Origin: Rhizophagus clarus
Taxonomy: Eukaryota > Glomeromycota > Glomeromycetes > Glomerales > Glomeraceae
Length of the DNA: 64,000 bases
Reading direction: 5' to 3'
Assembly (NCBI GenBank): GCA_015698045.1
Contig: BLAL01000252.1
Span: 1,116,001-1,180,000, forward strand
A program made the position numbers and the translations under genes. The notes beneath the pieces are model-generated. The model was given only the letters and a program-made list of their open reading frames with translations. It did no database searches and was not told where the DNA came from. Each line of letters begins with the position of its first letter. Within the stretch, counting starts at the first letter, position 1. This document shows positions 1 through 13,081 of this stretch, in pieces.

Positions 1-270
1 TAAAAAATGCTTATCTCAACATCACATCAATTTGGTAATGACCCATAAAAATCGCGTAAACCTTTAAGGGGAACGGAAAAACCAAGTCCTTGTACGCTTT
101 TTCCTGTTCGTGTAACATCCGAGTTACCGCATTCATTACAAGCGTCCGGGACTCCGGGTAAATCCCAGCCGATTCTCGGATTGCGATTCACAGGATCACG
201 ACGAAAAACCCTTCACAGTACAACGGGGAGCAATCAGATATTCGCGCAAAGATATGGCTATCACCTATAT
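1..270 (-). other. GC-richer segment, possible repeat or exon fragment
   Basis: This stretch is clearly richer in G+C than the DNA around it. Read on the minus strand from about 200 down to a stop near 26, it gives roughly 60 residues without a stop, including the stretches DACNECGNSD and SVQGLGFSVPLKGLRDF. A TGA lies just upstream in that frame and I see no start codon. I recall similar peptides recurring in Rhizophagus protein predictions, which would make this a repeat-derived fragment rather than a unique gene, but that is memory and not shown here. It could also be the last exon of a gene lying beyond the window edge. Confidence 0.25.
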
Positions 271-480
271 GCAACAATAATTTTTTATGACTTCAAAATA
301 TGAACCAAATTAACATAAAGAATCCGACAAAATTATAGACCAATATGAACTGCACATTTCTATCGGAAATTTACTAACATTAAGTGAGATTATTTAATAA
401 TTTTAAGTGACAATAGTAAAAACCGAGAATTTCATTACTGATACGCGGTAAAAATATTGTAATTATAAAGGGTGATAGCC
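256..480. repeat. Segment bounded by an 11-bp inverted repeat (MITE-like)
   Basis: TGGCTATCACC at 256–266 is the exact reverse complement of GGTGATAGCCA at about 470–480. The DNA between is A+T-rich and non-coding. The same GTGATAGCCACCATA motif appears twice more at 56,126 and 56,345. The pattern suggests a small repeat family with a shared terminus. I could not find a convincing target-site duplication. Confidence 0.3.
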
Positions 481-655
481 ACCATACATATTGTTTTATT
501 AATTCGATTTAGCAAATTAATATAATGCATATAAAAAATTAAAGTTCGTAACATGAAATCTGTACAAGTAAAAAAATTAAACGCATATTTGCGTCACAAA
601 ATTTATTAAAAATACATTATTATAATGATAATTTTCTACTATAAATAGATTTATC
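481..655. other. 3' flank of chitin synthase
   Basis: A+T-rich sequence downstream of the minus-strand chitin synthase stop codon. No gene is seen here. Confidence 0.5.
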
Positions 656-3600
656 TTATTTAATAAGATTATCAAATATTCTTTCAGTGAATAATCTAAG
701 TATTAAATAGATACAACTACCAAAGAATCTAATAAGTGCCAAAACTGTAACACTCCAAAGTATTATAGCAAAATAGATGTTACCCTTTTGATCTGGAGTA
801 AAAGAGTCTATGGAAGGACTAAAATTTGTTATAAGAGCAATTAAAATAATATTACAAATCATCCAAGAGAATACAACATATGTCCTAAACATCGCATTTG
901 ATTCTTTTTGTGCTTCTTCTAATTTCTGTTCTATTTCTCTTAATTCTTCTTTAGTGTATTCTTTATTTCTAGCTTTCTCTTCTTGTTTTAATTTTTCTTG
1001 CATTCTTAAATCTTCTTGTTTTTTTGGATCTAATATTTCTTGTATTCTTTCGTATTCCTCATCAATATTTTCCGGCATAGCTACTGTAGCACTTTGACCT
1101 TCTTTTATATCAACTTTCTCTTTTTCGTCATGTACTTTTTTCTTGGGATCTCCTTTTGTTCCCCAACTAAAAAAGAATGAAAGGTAAAGATGATATTAGT
1201 TATTGTTATTTAAAATCAACATTAAAAAAGAAAAAAAATTATCCCTCATCCTTCTTGACTTACCTAACATCATGAATATTACAAAAAGCGTAAACATTCA
1301 AAACATTAATATAAAAAGGTACTAATAACATATATTGCACGAAACTATGAAACATATGATATGGTTCAAAAAATAAGAAACTAGCAATAAAATATAATCC
1401 ATAGGTACTTAATAAGGACAGTACAATATTTTTAAAAGTGAAATTTTTAAAAAGATCATTCACGCCATGTACACTCAATTTATCATCATTATTTGCAAGT
1501 GCTTGCGAAGTTACAATCCCTTTATAAGTTATCCACCCTGCCGCAAATAACATATAAAACATTAAAAGCGCAAAGAACCCTGTAGAAAGTACATAAGCCC
1601 ATTTTGCACTATAAAAGTTTCAATAAAGTTTAGTTAGCGTTTATGTTCCGAGAATATAAATTAAAGAATGAAAAACATTTACCTTTTTGGTTTATTACCC
1701 AAAGCTAATGCAAATTGGAAAATAATTAACGCTATATAAATATATCTTAAAATACTAAATATTACGGATCCAACCGTTAAACTCCAAAGACCATCAACAG
1801 TAACTTCATCTGTAGCAAGTGTATTTCCCAAAATATGAAACGTTAAATAAATATTTCCCTATGATAATGTTAAGTTAGATATTATTATAATAATTTTATT
1901 GTCATATATTTATTCAACTTACCAATGCGAACCAAGAAAAGGCTACATTATAAGTTTGGTAAAGCATTTCAATTAATAATGCACCTTTCCTCCAAGCACT
2001 ATGATGACTTCTCCAAATATGAAAAGTATGGGAAATAGCGTAGAGACTTGCAAAAAAGCTCCCATTTAACCAACGACGACGCTGCTTAATTAATTCAATT
2101 ATATTATCAGGTACATCAGTTTCGGCAGAAGCTGATTTAACATAATGTAATAACCAAGAACTATTTCGTTTTGAAATTAATTCAAAACAAAGAATACGAT
2201 CTTCTGCTAAATACATATTCGCCTCAAATAAACCAGTTTTTATTTCTTGATCTTTAATTTTTCCATCAGGACCTATTAATTTTTGAGCATGAAGTTTTTC
2301 GCCCATAAAATAAGAAGCTAACGGACCAACTTCTTCACCTGTATCTGGATCTTTTTGGTTCGCTAAAGCAACGTAACGATAAGCAGAAAAAGCACCAGGC
2401 AATACAGTAATATACCCAAAAACGGATTCTAAAGGTTTATCTAAAATATTTGACATTTTATATTCAAAATTTTGAGCAGCTACAAGAGGATTCAGTAAAT
2501 TTTTTCCATGCTTTCCTTTCATTGCAACAATTTCACCGCAAGCACCTCCAATATAAGGATTTGTGTCAAAAGCTTTCCATAAATGATAAATAGAGTTTTT
2601 GCCTGGTTTCGTACCAGCATCTAACAAAATACAAACGTTTGGATTTAAATTTCTACCAAAAGCATTAAAAAACCATCTATGAGAATTAATTTTCTTTGTA
2701 TTTTCTTCTTTTAAACAAAATAAGATTTGAATAGGTGTAAATCCAACTTTTTCGCCAACTGGTTTCATATCTGGATCAAGACATAGTTGAGACGTATATT
2801 CAAAAATGTGTGCAGTTACAGGTTTTTTATTTACTTCTTTTTTTACGACACCTTCTTGAAATGCTCCTATAGCTGATAAATAAGCCTTTGTAGTTTTATT
2901 AATTTCTTCAAATCCATCTGATACAACACATACAACTACTTTTTTCCACCCTTCACTTCCCCACACACGTGATCTTTCTCGTTTGCATAATTCGTGAATA
3001 TTTTTCACAACTCCATAAAATGTACGGGCGAATAATTCTGCATCTTCATTATACATTGTAATAACTATAAATATTTCAATTTGATTTCTATTATAAATTT
3101 GTTGTCTAAGTACATACTTTTCCTTTTGAAAATCATTGGGATCGCATGTACAAGCAGTATATCTAACTGTATCAAATTCTTCTTCACCTCTTCGGGGAAC
3201 TTCTTTTGTTAATTTAGTGGACACAGGACAATCATAAGTAAAATGTCCATCAGACAATGTAACTTTTTGTTGTTTATAACGGCGTGGCTGAATGCTTGGA
3301 GCTTCCCCATGATGTATTGTTGGCGTAGGTGGGGTTTTTTCCGATATGTCTATAGTAAATTGACCTGAATTGTCAACCGAATTGTTTTGCGAATTCGTTT
3401 GTAATGAAGTAGTTGATGGTGATTGAATGTGTTGATATTCCGATGAAGTAGAAGAACTTATTTGGTGTGGTGGTGTTGGCATAAATTCAGGCCCCATATT
3501 ACCCATATAAGAATTATAAGATGTAGAATCTTGTGGTGGATATAAATTTGATTGTGCACTCATATTATTAGGAAAAGTTGGAGGTGAATAATTATTATAT

Positions 3601-3674
3601 TGTGGGTATGCTCCCATTGGTGGTGGCGGTGGCGGAGGATATCCTCCTCCTTGTCCTTGTCCGTACCCCGACAT
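656..3674 (-). CDS. Chitin synthase (division 1, class I–III type)
   Basis: Polymerises UDP-GlcNAc into chitin at the plasma membrane for the cell wall. Four exons join in frame: 3674–1923, 1858–1683, 1608–1264, 1166–656, giving 927 residues, a normal length for the family. The first ~110 residues are rich in Pro, Gln, Ser and Asn. The catalytic half shows [16 protein letters not shown], the LAEDRIL acidic motif and the signature QRRRW at residues 531–535. Hydrophobic membrane segments follow. The [10 protein letters not shown] motif is rebuilt exactly across the exon 3/4 junction, which supports that splice. The C-terminus carries a Lys/Glu-rich coiled-coil stretch and then two hydrophobic segments. 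The exact class within division 1 is not resolved. It is transcribed divergently from the RRM gene across 1.3 kb. Confidence 0.95.
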
Positions 3675-4985
3675 ATTTTATACTTTATTTTTTTCTTTTC
3701 TTATCTTATTAAAAAAATTATACGAAAAAGTTATATGTAATTCTTTTTCTTTTTCCTTTTTTTTTTCTTGTTTCTTTAAAAAGAGGAAAATGATTTTAAA
3801 AAAAATTATGTGAAAAAATTTATATATAATTCTTTTTTTTTTTTAAAAAAAAAAAAAGGAAAAATGATTTTACTTATTTCATTAAACTAAAATTTTTTTA
3901 TTCGTAATAAATTTTGAATTTTTATACGAAAAAAAAAAATTTCTTTATTAAAAAAATAAGATCATGGCTCCTTTATATGGATTTACAATGAGTGAATTAA
4001 TTAATTCTAAAAAAAAGGGGCAATCATTTTATAATTAGTAACAATCAAATGTACACAAAACTACAAAAATTATTTAATACAAATAAGCTAAATTTGAAAC
4101 TTGTTTGTGGATTTCTAGATTAATCTTCCGGAAATCTTGGCTTTTTTTATCTCTTGGTAAGAAATTCTATTCTTGGCGATCTTAATTCCGGCTGTGGATT
4201 TAATCATATAAGTCAATTTTTTCGCCGTGCTGGTAGTACTCAAAAAATACTTTAAAAATATTATTTAAATGCAGATTTGTTATCTCATTAGAATATTACT
4301 ATACCTGGGAATTTAAGTTTCTCGGAAAAAATCGACCTCATTTTATTCGACAATTCCACAAACCATAAATAAATCTTTGTTTAAGACGCACACGGCGGCA
4401 ATCTACATAAAAGATTAATGTAACATGTGACATATTGCGCCAAAGTTTTTACGCGATTATGACATGTTAAACATACGGTATAAAAAATTTTGTGGCAAAG
4501 CTAATTTATTATATCACAGTACAGTAGAACAAAATTATCATTATTTTATATGTAAGGGCTTTTTATCATAAAATAATTAAAATAATTTCGAACCATTAAT
4601 CCTTTATAATTCTTTTAAGAAGACTGAAAATTTATCAATTTACCACCCTTAAATTTTATGCATCGTTCAAATAAAGATATTGTATTTTATGTACAGTTAC
4701 TCATTTAATGATGTTGAATTAGTTAAAACATATATCATCATCATTTTAATATACATCATTTTAATATAAGAATCTATTGTTTAACGAACTTGATTTTTAT
4801 TTAATGATTTTCATGTAATTGGATCTCTCTCATTGATTCGATCCAATCACCTCTTTCATTTTTTTTTTTTTTTTCGTTTGCTCGCAGAAAGAAACTTATA
4901 TTTTCGTAAAAAAAATACGAGCGAAAAAAGTATCTTTCTTTCCTTGCAATAAACTTATATTCCCTTCTTTCGAATCGTAACTAAT
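3675..4985. promoter_or_regulatory. Divergent intergenic region, chitin synthase / RRM gene
   Basis: 1.3 kb of A+T-rich DNA separates two genes that start in opposite directions, so it must hold both promoters. Long A and T runs flank the chitin synthase start at 3,700–3,960 and lie before the RRM gene at 4,855–4,875. Just before the RRM start are pyrimidine tracts and repeated TTCG/CGAA words. I see no open reading frame worth reporting. Confidence 0.5.
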
Positions 4986-5612
4986 ATGTCTACCTCTACC
5001 GCGGAAGTGCCCTGTTTTAAATGTATTTCATATAGAGCACAACTTGAGCAAAAAGAAGCAATTATTGCAAAATATCAAAAAATCGTTCAATTTCAAAACG
5101 ATCTTATTCAGGATTTTTCTCATGGTCAAAAGATTACCGTAACTACTAGTACCACTAATAGCGGAACCGTATTGGCTGCTCATGATAAATGTGATTTTTT
5201 CTTTTCTTTTCTTTTTTTTTTTAACTCAAAGCGAATTTGTTTGATTTTGACGATCTTTAATTTACTTAGCTAATCGATGCTATTATCGTACGTATATTGG
5301 ACCTCTGACAGACGAAGTAGATAAAGGATCATTGAAACAATGTCTTGAAAAGTCGTTTGGTCCGGTTAACAACATCGATTTTATTCCCGGAAAGGTATAT
5401 ATTATCATTTTTTTTTTTAACCTTTAAAATTTAATTTTACGACATAACCAATTTTTAATTCCTTTATCTTCACAAAGTCTTGTGCCTTTGCGAATTTCTC
5501 CTCTCCAACTGCGTATCATAATGCTGTAAGCGAAGGTGCTATTATGGTAAACGGTATTGTCTTGAGTGTCGAACAAGCTAAGAAACCAAAATATCGTCCT
5601 TTTAAGAAGTAA
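4986..5612 (+). CDS. Small RNA-recognition-motif protein
   Basis: Three exons, 4986–5190, 5270–5394 and 5478–5612, give 154 residues. Residues 1–68 begin with a short coiled-coil-like stretch (QLEQKEAIIAKYQKIV) and a Ser/Thr-rich linker. The rest is a single RRM. RTYIGPL fits the first RNP strand and CAFANF fits the RNP1 strand, followed by MVNGIVLSVEQAKK and a basic tail ending RPFKK. The fold and tail resemble the RRM of G3BP/NTF2-type RNA-binding proteins, but no NTF2 domain is present. The first intron uses a weak GTGATT donor; I chose it because it keeps the frame (DKSNRCYYRTYIGP). Predicted role: binding RNA in the cytoplasm or nucleus, with the target unknown. Confidence 0.75.
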
Positions 5613-5889
5613 TGATCATAAAAGACGTGACCCTAATGACGATATTGATTTGATTTATTTGGATTAAGGATTGATATAGGATTTATTTTGACGCATCGAC
5701 GAATATTTTTCGATTCTAATTTTTGTACTCTTACTATATTATCTGTAATTGAAGTATTGAACTCATTATATATACATAAATAAACTTTATCGTTATTGAT
5801 CATGTGGTTGTAATTAATTGTGTAACATCGATAATGTATATCAAAAATCTATGCATTTTTTTTTTTTCTTCGATAATTATTTTTAAATC

Positions 5890-6986
5890 ATGCCAAAAAT
5901 TAAACGTAAATTAAAAACTTCATTATTGAAACTTCAGCAAGAGAAAAAATATCGAGATAAAATAAGTTCATTATCATCAAAACCATATTCAAAACCAAAA
6001 AATAAGAATAAACCAACTTTTATTAAACCACCACCACCACCACCATATAAACCCGAAGACAAAATATTGTTATTAGGAGAAGGTAAGACAATTAAATATT
6101 ATGTTTTGAAATTTAGTATATCTGGTCATTCTTCATTAAACATCTATAAATTTTATTGCTTCTTTTAATTAAATAGGAAATTTTAGTTTTGCACATTCAT
6201 TAGCTAAAAATATTCTTCACGCAGGTCATTTTATCACAGCAACATGTTTGGATTCCAAAAAAGTATTAAATGAAAAATATGAAGATGCAAAAGATCATAT
6301 AAAATCTTTTATTGAATATGGTGGTCAAGTAATTTATGATGTTGATGCCACACAATTAGAAAAATGTAAATTATTAAAAGACAAAAGATTTGATAAAATT
6401 GTATTTAATTTTCCTCACGCGGGTAAAGTATTTATTTAATGTATTTTTAGCTTTTGTATATTATTAATAAATTAAACCTTTTTGTTTAATTATAATAGGA
6501 TTGGGAATAAAAGATCAAGATAGAAATATATTGTCAAATCAAAAATTATTACAAGCATTTTTTAATTCGGCCATACCATTTTTAACATCAAAGTCTCTTT
6601 ATTCAGATATAAATGATGGAGAAATACATGTAACAATGAAAACAGTTGAACCATATAATCAATGGAATATAAAACAATTGGCTAAATCAACAGGTCATTT
6701 AGCAATTAAAGAATCAATTGATTTTATACCAAATCAATATCCTGGTTATGAACATAGGAGAACTTTAGGTTATCAAAAAGGAAAGAGCAAAAATTCTAAT
6801 GATGAAATTTTATCCAAAAAACCAAAAACTATCATCATTTGTAGAAAAGAAGCGTTGGAATTAGAGAAATTACAAAAAGAAGCTGCTAAGAATGATGATG
6901 ATGACGATGATGATGAAAAACAAAGTGTGAAAAACAAGAAAGTAAATGTAGGAAAAAAAGTAAAATTTAATTTGAATAATTTTTAA
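5890..6986 (+). CDS. BMT5: Bmt5-like 25S rRNA (uridine-N3) methyltransferase
   Basis: Predicted to methylate a uridine of large-subunit rRNA in the nucleolus using S-adenosylmethionine. Exons 5890–6082, 6177–6422 and 6499–6986 give 308 residues. The SAM-binding motif ILLLGEGNFSFAHSL spans the exon 1/2 junction and is typical of the DUF2431/Bmt5 family. The catalytic-region motif FDKIVFNFPHAG spans exon 2/3, followed by NQKLLQAFFNSA. The N-terminus is Lys-rich with a run of six prolines. The C-terminus ends in an acidic Asp run and a basic tail, which fits a nucleolar protein. All three exon joins restore family motifs, so the model is firm. The gene converges on ARP5 with about 240 bp between stops. 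Confidence 0.9.
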
Positions 6987-7230
6987 TAATGAATTACATT
7001 TTGCTTTTATAAACAACTTCCTAAATATTTACTCTATAATTAATTAAGAATTTAATATATTTAAAATAATGTGTTAATAAATATTAAAACGAACAATACA
7101 TAATTATTAAACCTGGATCAAAAGTCTTATGCGAAATTTTTAAGATTATATGACTATTAGTGAATCGAAATTTTTTTTCCATAAATCAACAAATTTTAAA
7201 GCTTCCAAATTTATTGAGAACAGTTTATAA

Positions 7231-10200
7231 TTATATTCTATAGACGTTGCCAAACCTATGTTCTTTTAAATATTCTCCACCATATTCTTGATATTCTTGA
7301 CGAGTTACAGCATATTTATAAAAATCTTCTGTTTTAGCCCATAATGCAGCACCACGCCACGTATCAAGTACTGGATCACGAGCATGAATCACCCCTAAAG
7401 GAGCATCTGATGGTAATATAGATCGGAGTGAGGTTTCCAATCGAGGCAAAAGTCCTGGTGTCTGTGTATGGCCACCGGTAACAAATATAGACTAAAAATG
7501 GATAATATTAGTTTAATACATATTTTCATTATTTTCATAAAGAGGAAGATTCAAACTTTTTTTTTACCTTAATCATTTTTCGTTGATCATCATAATCAAA
7601 TCTATTAACAATATCTCCAATGGTTTCAACCACACCAGCTTGATCTAACCCAATTATACTAGGTTGAAATAATGCCTCAGGAACTCTTATTCTTTCAACA
7701 TTAACATGTAGTTGGTGCATTTGTCCAAAGTTTTCTGGATCATATACAGGCACAACTCCTCGAGTTAACATAAAAACAAGGGAATTTTGCTGTGAATTTT
7801 TTGCATCAAATGTGTGCTCTGGTAAAAATGCAGGATCATATCTAAGAAGCTTGTGCTCATAATCCCTTAATTGCGATAATTCCTCTTCTTCCTCCCATGC
7901 ATCCTCTTCTTTGCTCTATTATATAAATTTTTTAATATGTTAATATAATTCGATTTCTAAACGGAAGACTTCCTAGTAGATACTTACTATTTCCTTGTAA
8001 ATAGACCAGTCATTATCATCCATTCCAAACGTGTCCTCTGAATAAGTAAAATAATTAGAACGAGTGTATTATATCAAAGAGATATTAAAAAAAAACTTTT
8101 ACCATCTTGTCCTCTTCTCCGTCTCTTCTGATTCGGCGTATCACTTGCCAAATTAGCTATTGATTTCATTCGCAATTGTGAGGCGTGACTCCTACGATCC
8201 ATAAGTTGTTCCTTTTTTCGTTTCAAGCTTTTCACTTTTTCTAATTGGCTCTAAATTGAATCAACAATTAACTATTATACATTTACAAAGATCACACTTA
8301 GACTTTAAATTACCTCATAATTATTCTTTAATTCATTTAACCACCCTTCAAAATCATTTATTCGTCTTTGTTCTTCTGCACGTTCTTCTTCTTCCTAAAT
8401 TAAATTAAAACATATAAGTTAAAGGTTTAAATAAACAAATGAAATATAAAAAAAATAATCGAAATTAACTTGCTGTCGTCTAGCCAATTCTTTAGCTTCC
8501 TTTTGTCTCTGACGTGTTTCGTGAAGACTTTTTGCCGCGATTTGTTTCTTTTTCTCCTTTTTCTCAGCTTCATTTAATTGTTCATCTGGTGTATCAACTA
8601 GCGGGAAAGTAGGTTCTTCCTGGAATTATAATACAGAAATGATGAACAATATTTCTATATATTAAAATTTTAATTATTATGATATAATATATTTACCTTA
8701 ATCTCCACTTCATCAATACCTAACAATTTATTCCTTGCGCGTTGAACGGATTTTTCAGTTTTCAAGATAATCTCATCCAAATCCGCCTCATTGTCTATTC
8801 TGTTTTCTTTCAATCTTGACTAAATATAATTTTTAATAATTAATATCATGTTTCTTAACATTTAAATTTTAAGTTCATTTAAATTTTTAGATACAATACA
8901 ATCCACTCTGATTTCTTCATTGATGATCTGCTTTCTTTAAGTTGAACATAAGCTTCCAAATTATTTTCGAGGTCTTTTAACTAAATAAAAAAGATATCAA
9001 ATATTTAAACGAATTTCCGATAACATTGAATAAATCATTAAAAGATGTAGGAAATTACCTTTTGTATACGTAATTTAGCCGCTTGTTCTTTTAGACGACG
9101 TGCCTGCTCTTGTCTTCTCTCTTCTTGTCTAGCCAATTCCTCTTCTGTTTTTTCATTTGCCTAAAACACGATAATAAATTATTGAATTATATTCGAAATT
9201 AATAAAAAGAGTCATTTTAATTTTACTTACCGGTGGTACATATGGGAATTGAATTATGCGATCATTTAATGCAAAAGTGTTTGTATTGGAGTATTCTTTT
9301 AATTCTTTAAAATAATCTTGTGCAACATAGGTAAAGTTATGTACAAGATGCTATTTTGCGGTAACAGAGAACTATTTTAATATAATGCTAGTGATTAAAA
9401 GTACAGATTCGAACTTGATTATTCATTAGATTAAAGTGATACTAACTTGAGCTTGATTGATTGTCATTTTTGTCGGAAAAGTAGGATATTTGAGCTGCAT
9501 CAATTTAAGCATGTAGTCAGTAGATGTCAATCCACCACACGATATCCTGATTTCAAGTTTCGGGACAAATTAACATTAGTAATACTAATAAAATTATTAT
9601 CCTTAAGAAAAACAATTGCGCAAAAAACGGTAATACCTTTTAGTATGCTCCAACACACCACGACCAACTACTGGTATTACATGAGTCGTGGTATGGCCAG
9701 ATGAAACAACGATTCCACCTTCTTCAAATGAAAGGTTATTTGCGTGAAAACTAAAAAGCGCATCTATACCATAACACACTGATGGAACACCATAGCCCTC
9801 AAATAATAATTCTGACATCACTAAAATCAATGGGTTTTTATTAATTATTGAATTGATACATTGAATCTGGATACAGAATATAACGTTTTGCTTACATCTT
9901 CTTGAATGATTTGGATTACAAACAGGCTCGGTCACCAATACAGGGTGATATACTTTGTCAGTATTAATTCCAAGTTTGAAAAAAATATAATCTAAAATAT
10001 ATTCCTAATCAAATTACAGCAAAAATATATTATCACATAAAAATTGAAAAAAATCCAATAGGCATATCTTTCATGTTCTTACCATAGTTTCGAAATTATA
10101 AACCACATTTCCATCAAACGCACTTTTCGCATTGGATTTCGCTGTAGCATCCGTATAAATATCATTTCCTACTAGCAAGACACTTTGATTAATTTTTCGA

Positions 10201-10669
10201 TCCCTATATTTTGATACCATGCTATCGAATTGTACTTAAGGTAAAAGGCAAAAATATAAATATGTTTATTTTTTTCCGATAAAAATTGATTATTAATTAG
10301 AATAATTGATCAAACTTACATCTTGGCGAAACTTCGTTCGCCCACCCCACACGACATTGATATGACCCTATAATAGATTATTTACTGTTAGCAACCAGGA
10401 ATATTCTTTCCTCAAAACTATTATTTTTGAGTATGAGTTCTTATTAGTTCAAAAGGTTCATAACCTTCCTTTATTCTATATACCTGCAATTTTAAATTAC
10501 CTACAACTTTTTCAATGTAAAAAAGAATAAACTCACCATTATCAATAACGATCGGTATTCCTTTGTTAAAGGCAACAGATTCATAATCCGTCGCAGTACA
10601 GTTTGGAGTAAAATTTCTTCTTTCAGCAATATTGTAAATTTTTGTTTGTAGATTATCTCTTAGTGACAT
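7231..10669 (-). CDS. ARP5: Actin-related protein 5, INO80 chromatin-remodelling subunit
   Basis: ARP5 helps the INO80 complex slide and edit nucleosomes in the nucleus. Sixteen exons join in frame to 729 residues, close to the usual fungal length. They are 10669–10537, 10367–10320, 10234–10083, 10004–9896, 9820–9637, 9546–9447, 9350–9231, 9160–9059, 8980–8900, 8819–8697, 8619–8470, 8394–8314, 8250–8103, 8037–7988, 7915–7568 and 7491–7231. Actin-fold motifs are clear: IPIVIDNG with GSYQCRVGWAN (phosphate loop), LVTEPVCNP, SGHTTTHVIPVV, and at the end FVTGGHTQTPG and DPVLDTWRGAA. Between them lies the long charged, coiled-coil insertion that distinguishes ARP5 (Arg/Glu-rich, FPLVDTPDEQL, RRSHASQLRMKSIANLAS). 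This is the most exon-rich gene in the window. Confidence 0.95.
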
Positions 10670-11604
10670 TTTGACAAGAAGTTATAAAAAAAGTTATGCT
10701 TCAGGTTGGTCGTTTTAACTATTATTTGTAGATTATCAACAAGATAAAGCTATTGCTGCTTCTATGACTTTCTATTATCTATAATTAGCTGTAGTTTTAT
10801 ATTTACAACTCGGGTTTAAACCGAATTTAAGATAAAAACGAGGCGATGATATATTAAATATAAAATTGGATTTAATAATTAAATTAATGTGTATTGACAA
10901 TTACCGTTTTTATTAGATAATCATTATTACAAAATCGAAAAAAGAGGAAACGATAATACAATGCTTCTTCGAATTATTAATCACGTGGACAAGCCATGAA
11001 AATCGTTTGTTACTTTATTATCAAGAATTGTTTACATATTAGAATTAGAAATATAACCAAATAAGAAATTCTTATCGCAGAAAACATCATGGTCGTAAAT
11101 TTTGCGTCTGTCAATTATTTTTTTTAAAATATTTTGGCGATAACAAAGTCTGGCTCTTTGGGCAGGTCGAAATGATCTTATTAGAAGAAGACAGTTGCAA
11201 CACTGAAAAAAAACGATGAAAACTTCAACAGAAATCCAAAGCAACTAATTTTAAAAGGAATTAAAATTGCATAAAATTATCTTTAATAACGTGAATTACA
11301 ACGGAATAAATTAAAATTTTTTAAGTTTTCTTCGCGTCTGGATAAAAGACAGCCGATCAGCGATCAGACAATTTTATTGGCCAAACTCAATGTTATCGTA
11401 GGATCAATTGTTCTTATATAATCATCATCTGATTCTGATTGACCGCAACCGTCACCAAAATCATCAATGATCGCATGTTCTCACAGTATAATTTCGAACG
11501 GATCTCTCGTTCAATTTTACCTTACAGACTTATGTTTGAGCCGTATTCGTAATTTTTTTTCTTTATATAAGTTTCACGTTTTAAAATAATATAGAATATA
11601 AATT
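10670..11604. promoter_or_regulatory. Divergent intergenic region, ARP5 / MRH receptor
   Basis: 935 bp between two divergent start codons, holding both promoters. The DNA is A+T-rich with scattered short G+C-richer words between 11,330 and 11,520. A 70-codon minus-strand frame at 11,032–11,244 has no recognisable domain and I treat it as chance. Confidence 0.45.
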
Positions 11605-12951
11605 ATGTTATTTTATTTATCTAAAAAACCTTGTAAAACGTTTTTACGTTTTACTCACCTTACTACTTTTGTAATCTTGTATTTAACAATTTTAAGTTTT
11701 TCTTCAAATCTTTTTGTAAAAGCAGAAGATTCACAACTCTGCACTGTTACTAATGAAACGACAAATAAATATTATGATTTAAGTCCTTTGAAAAAAACAG
11801 AAGGGTAATTCTCCTTAAGTTTGTCATAAATTATAAAATGTCTTCACTCAATTTTTTTTTTTTTTTTTTTTTTTGTCATTAAAGAGAAGATTGGATTGTT
11901 TACGGATACGGAACAGGATGGACATTTCGTATGAATATCTGTCGTAACGTTTTATACAGAAATGATAATGATGATTATAGCAATTTTGAGGAAATAGGAG
12001 TTTATGGTATAAATCCGGAGTACTACGATAATGGTGGTTATAAAGATCATAGTCTTGGGTAAATAAAGTCCAATTATTCATTTAAATCATTATAATTGAT
12101 CTTTTTAATTAATCCTAATAATTTATATTTTTATGTGAAGTAAAATCTCTGAGAAACCTTTAATCCGAGGTAAATTAAACTTGATTAAGATCGAATTAAA
12201 ATATTCGAAATAATCTATATAAGTTTTCTTATTCTATTAGGGGATAAACTTGTAATGGAATTTTCCGATGGCAAAAATTGTGCTGGAACTAATTATAAGA
12301 GTACATCAGTTGTTTCCTTTATTTGCGATAAAACTGTTGAGGGTCAAGTAAGAATTTTAATTATTTGTTAAATTATTATTTTTTTTTTTTTTTCATTCTT
12401 GGCTTTTTTATTTAATACATTTTATGTATAGGGTCAGCCGATATTTATTTCAGGTTTTAGAGATTGTGCATTCTTTTTTGAATGGAGAACCCCTGCTGCT
12501 TGCCCAACCGATAAAAAAGATGCTAGTAAGGGAGGATGGGGTGTCTTTTTCACAATGTTAGTAAATTTAATATATTTCATCATTTATGTTGTCAAACATC
12601 TAATAATTTTTTAATTTTTTTAGTTTCATTATTGCATTAATTGTATATTTTGTCGGAGGTATTATATATAATAGAATGGTTCATAATGCTACTGGAATGT
12701 ATCAAATTCCAAATTGGGAATTCTGGAGTAATGCATGTGATTTCTTAAAGGTAAGAGAGAGACATTTATTATATTATTTCCCATTATATTCTTTGCTTAA
12801 TATTGTAATATTATAATGTTAGGATATGATTTTGATAATAATGGCACAATGTCCTGTATTTAAACCAAGGAGACATGGAGGAAGAAATTACAGAAATTTA
12901 CCAAGAGATGAAGAAAATATTTTAATTGGAGAAGAATTTGAGGAACATTAA
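11605..12951 (+). CDS. MRH-domain type I membrane protein (Atg27 / mannose-6-phosphate-receptor-like)
   Basis: Probable sorting receptor of the Golgi, endosome or autophagy pathway. Seven exons (11605–11804, 11885–12058, 12141–12169, 12241–12347, 12432–12556, 12624–12750, 12823–12951) give 296 residues, with a 29-nt exon 3. A hydrophobic signal segment lies near residues 18–40. The lumenal part has paired Cys and the motifs WIVYGYGTGWTFRMNIC, LVMEFSDGKNC and VVSFICD, as in MRH lectin domains. One transmembrane helix (residues ~205–228, FFTIFIIALIVYFVGGIIY) is followed by NWEFWSNACDFLKD and a short cytosolic tail ending ENILIGEEFEEH. That acidic tail resembles receptor-sorting signals. Atg27, Mrl1 and cation-dependent M6P receptor share this layout, and I cannot say which is the true orthologue. 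Confidence 0.8.
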
Positions 12952-13081
12952 AAATAGAAAATTTTGGAAACAATAGATATATTTAAACTTACAAGAATGA
13001 ATGGATGTATAGTATTTAAAGAATAATGCTTATTATATAAGAATAGCAAATTATACTGTAACGGTATCTGACTTAAGATTA

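Noticed and set aside
810-1097. 95-codon plus-strand frame
   Set aside because: It is antisense to the last exon of chitin synthase and has no domain.
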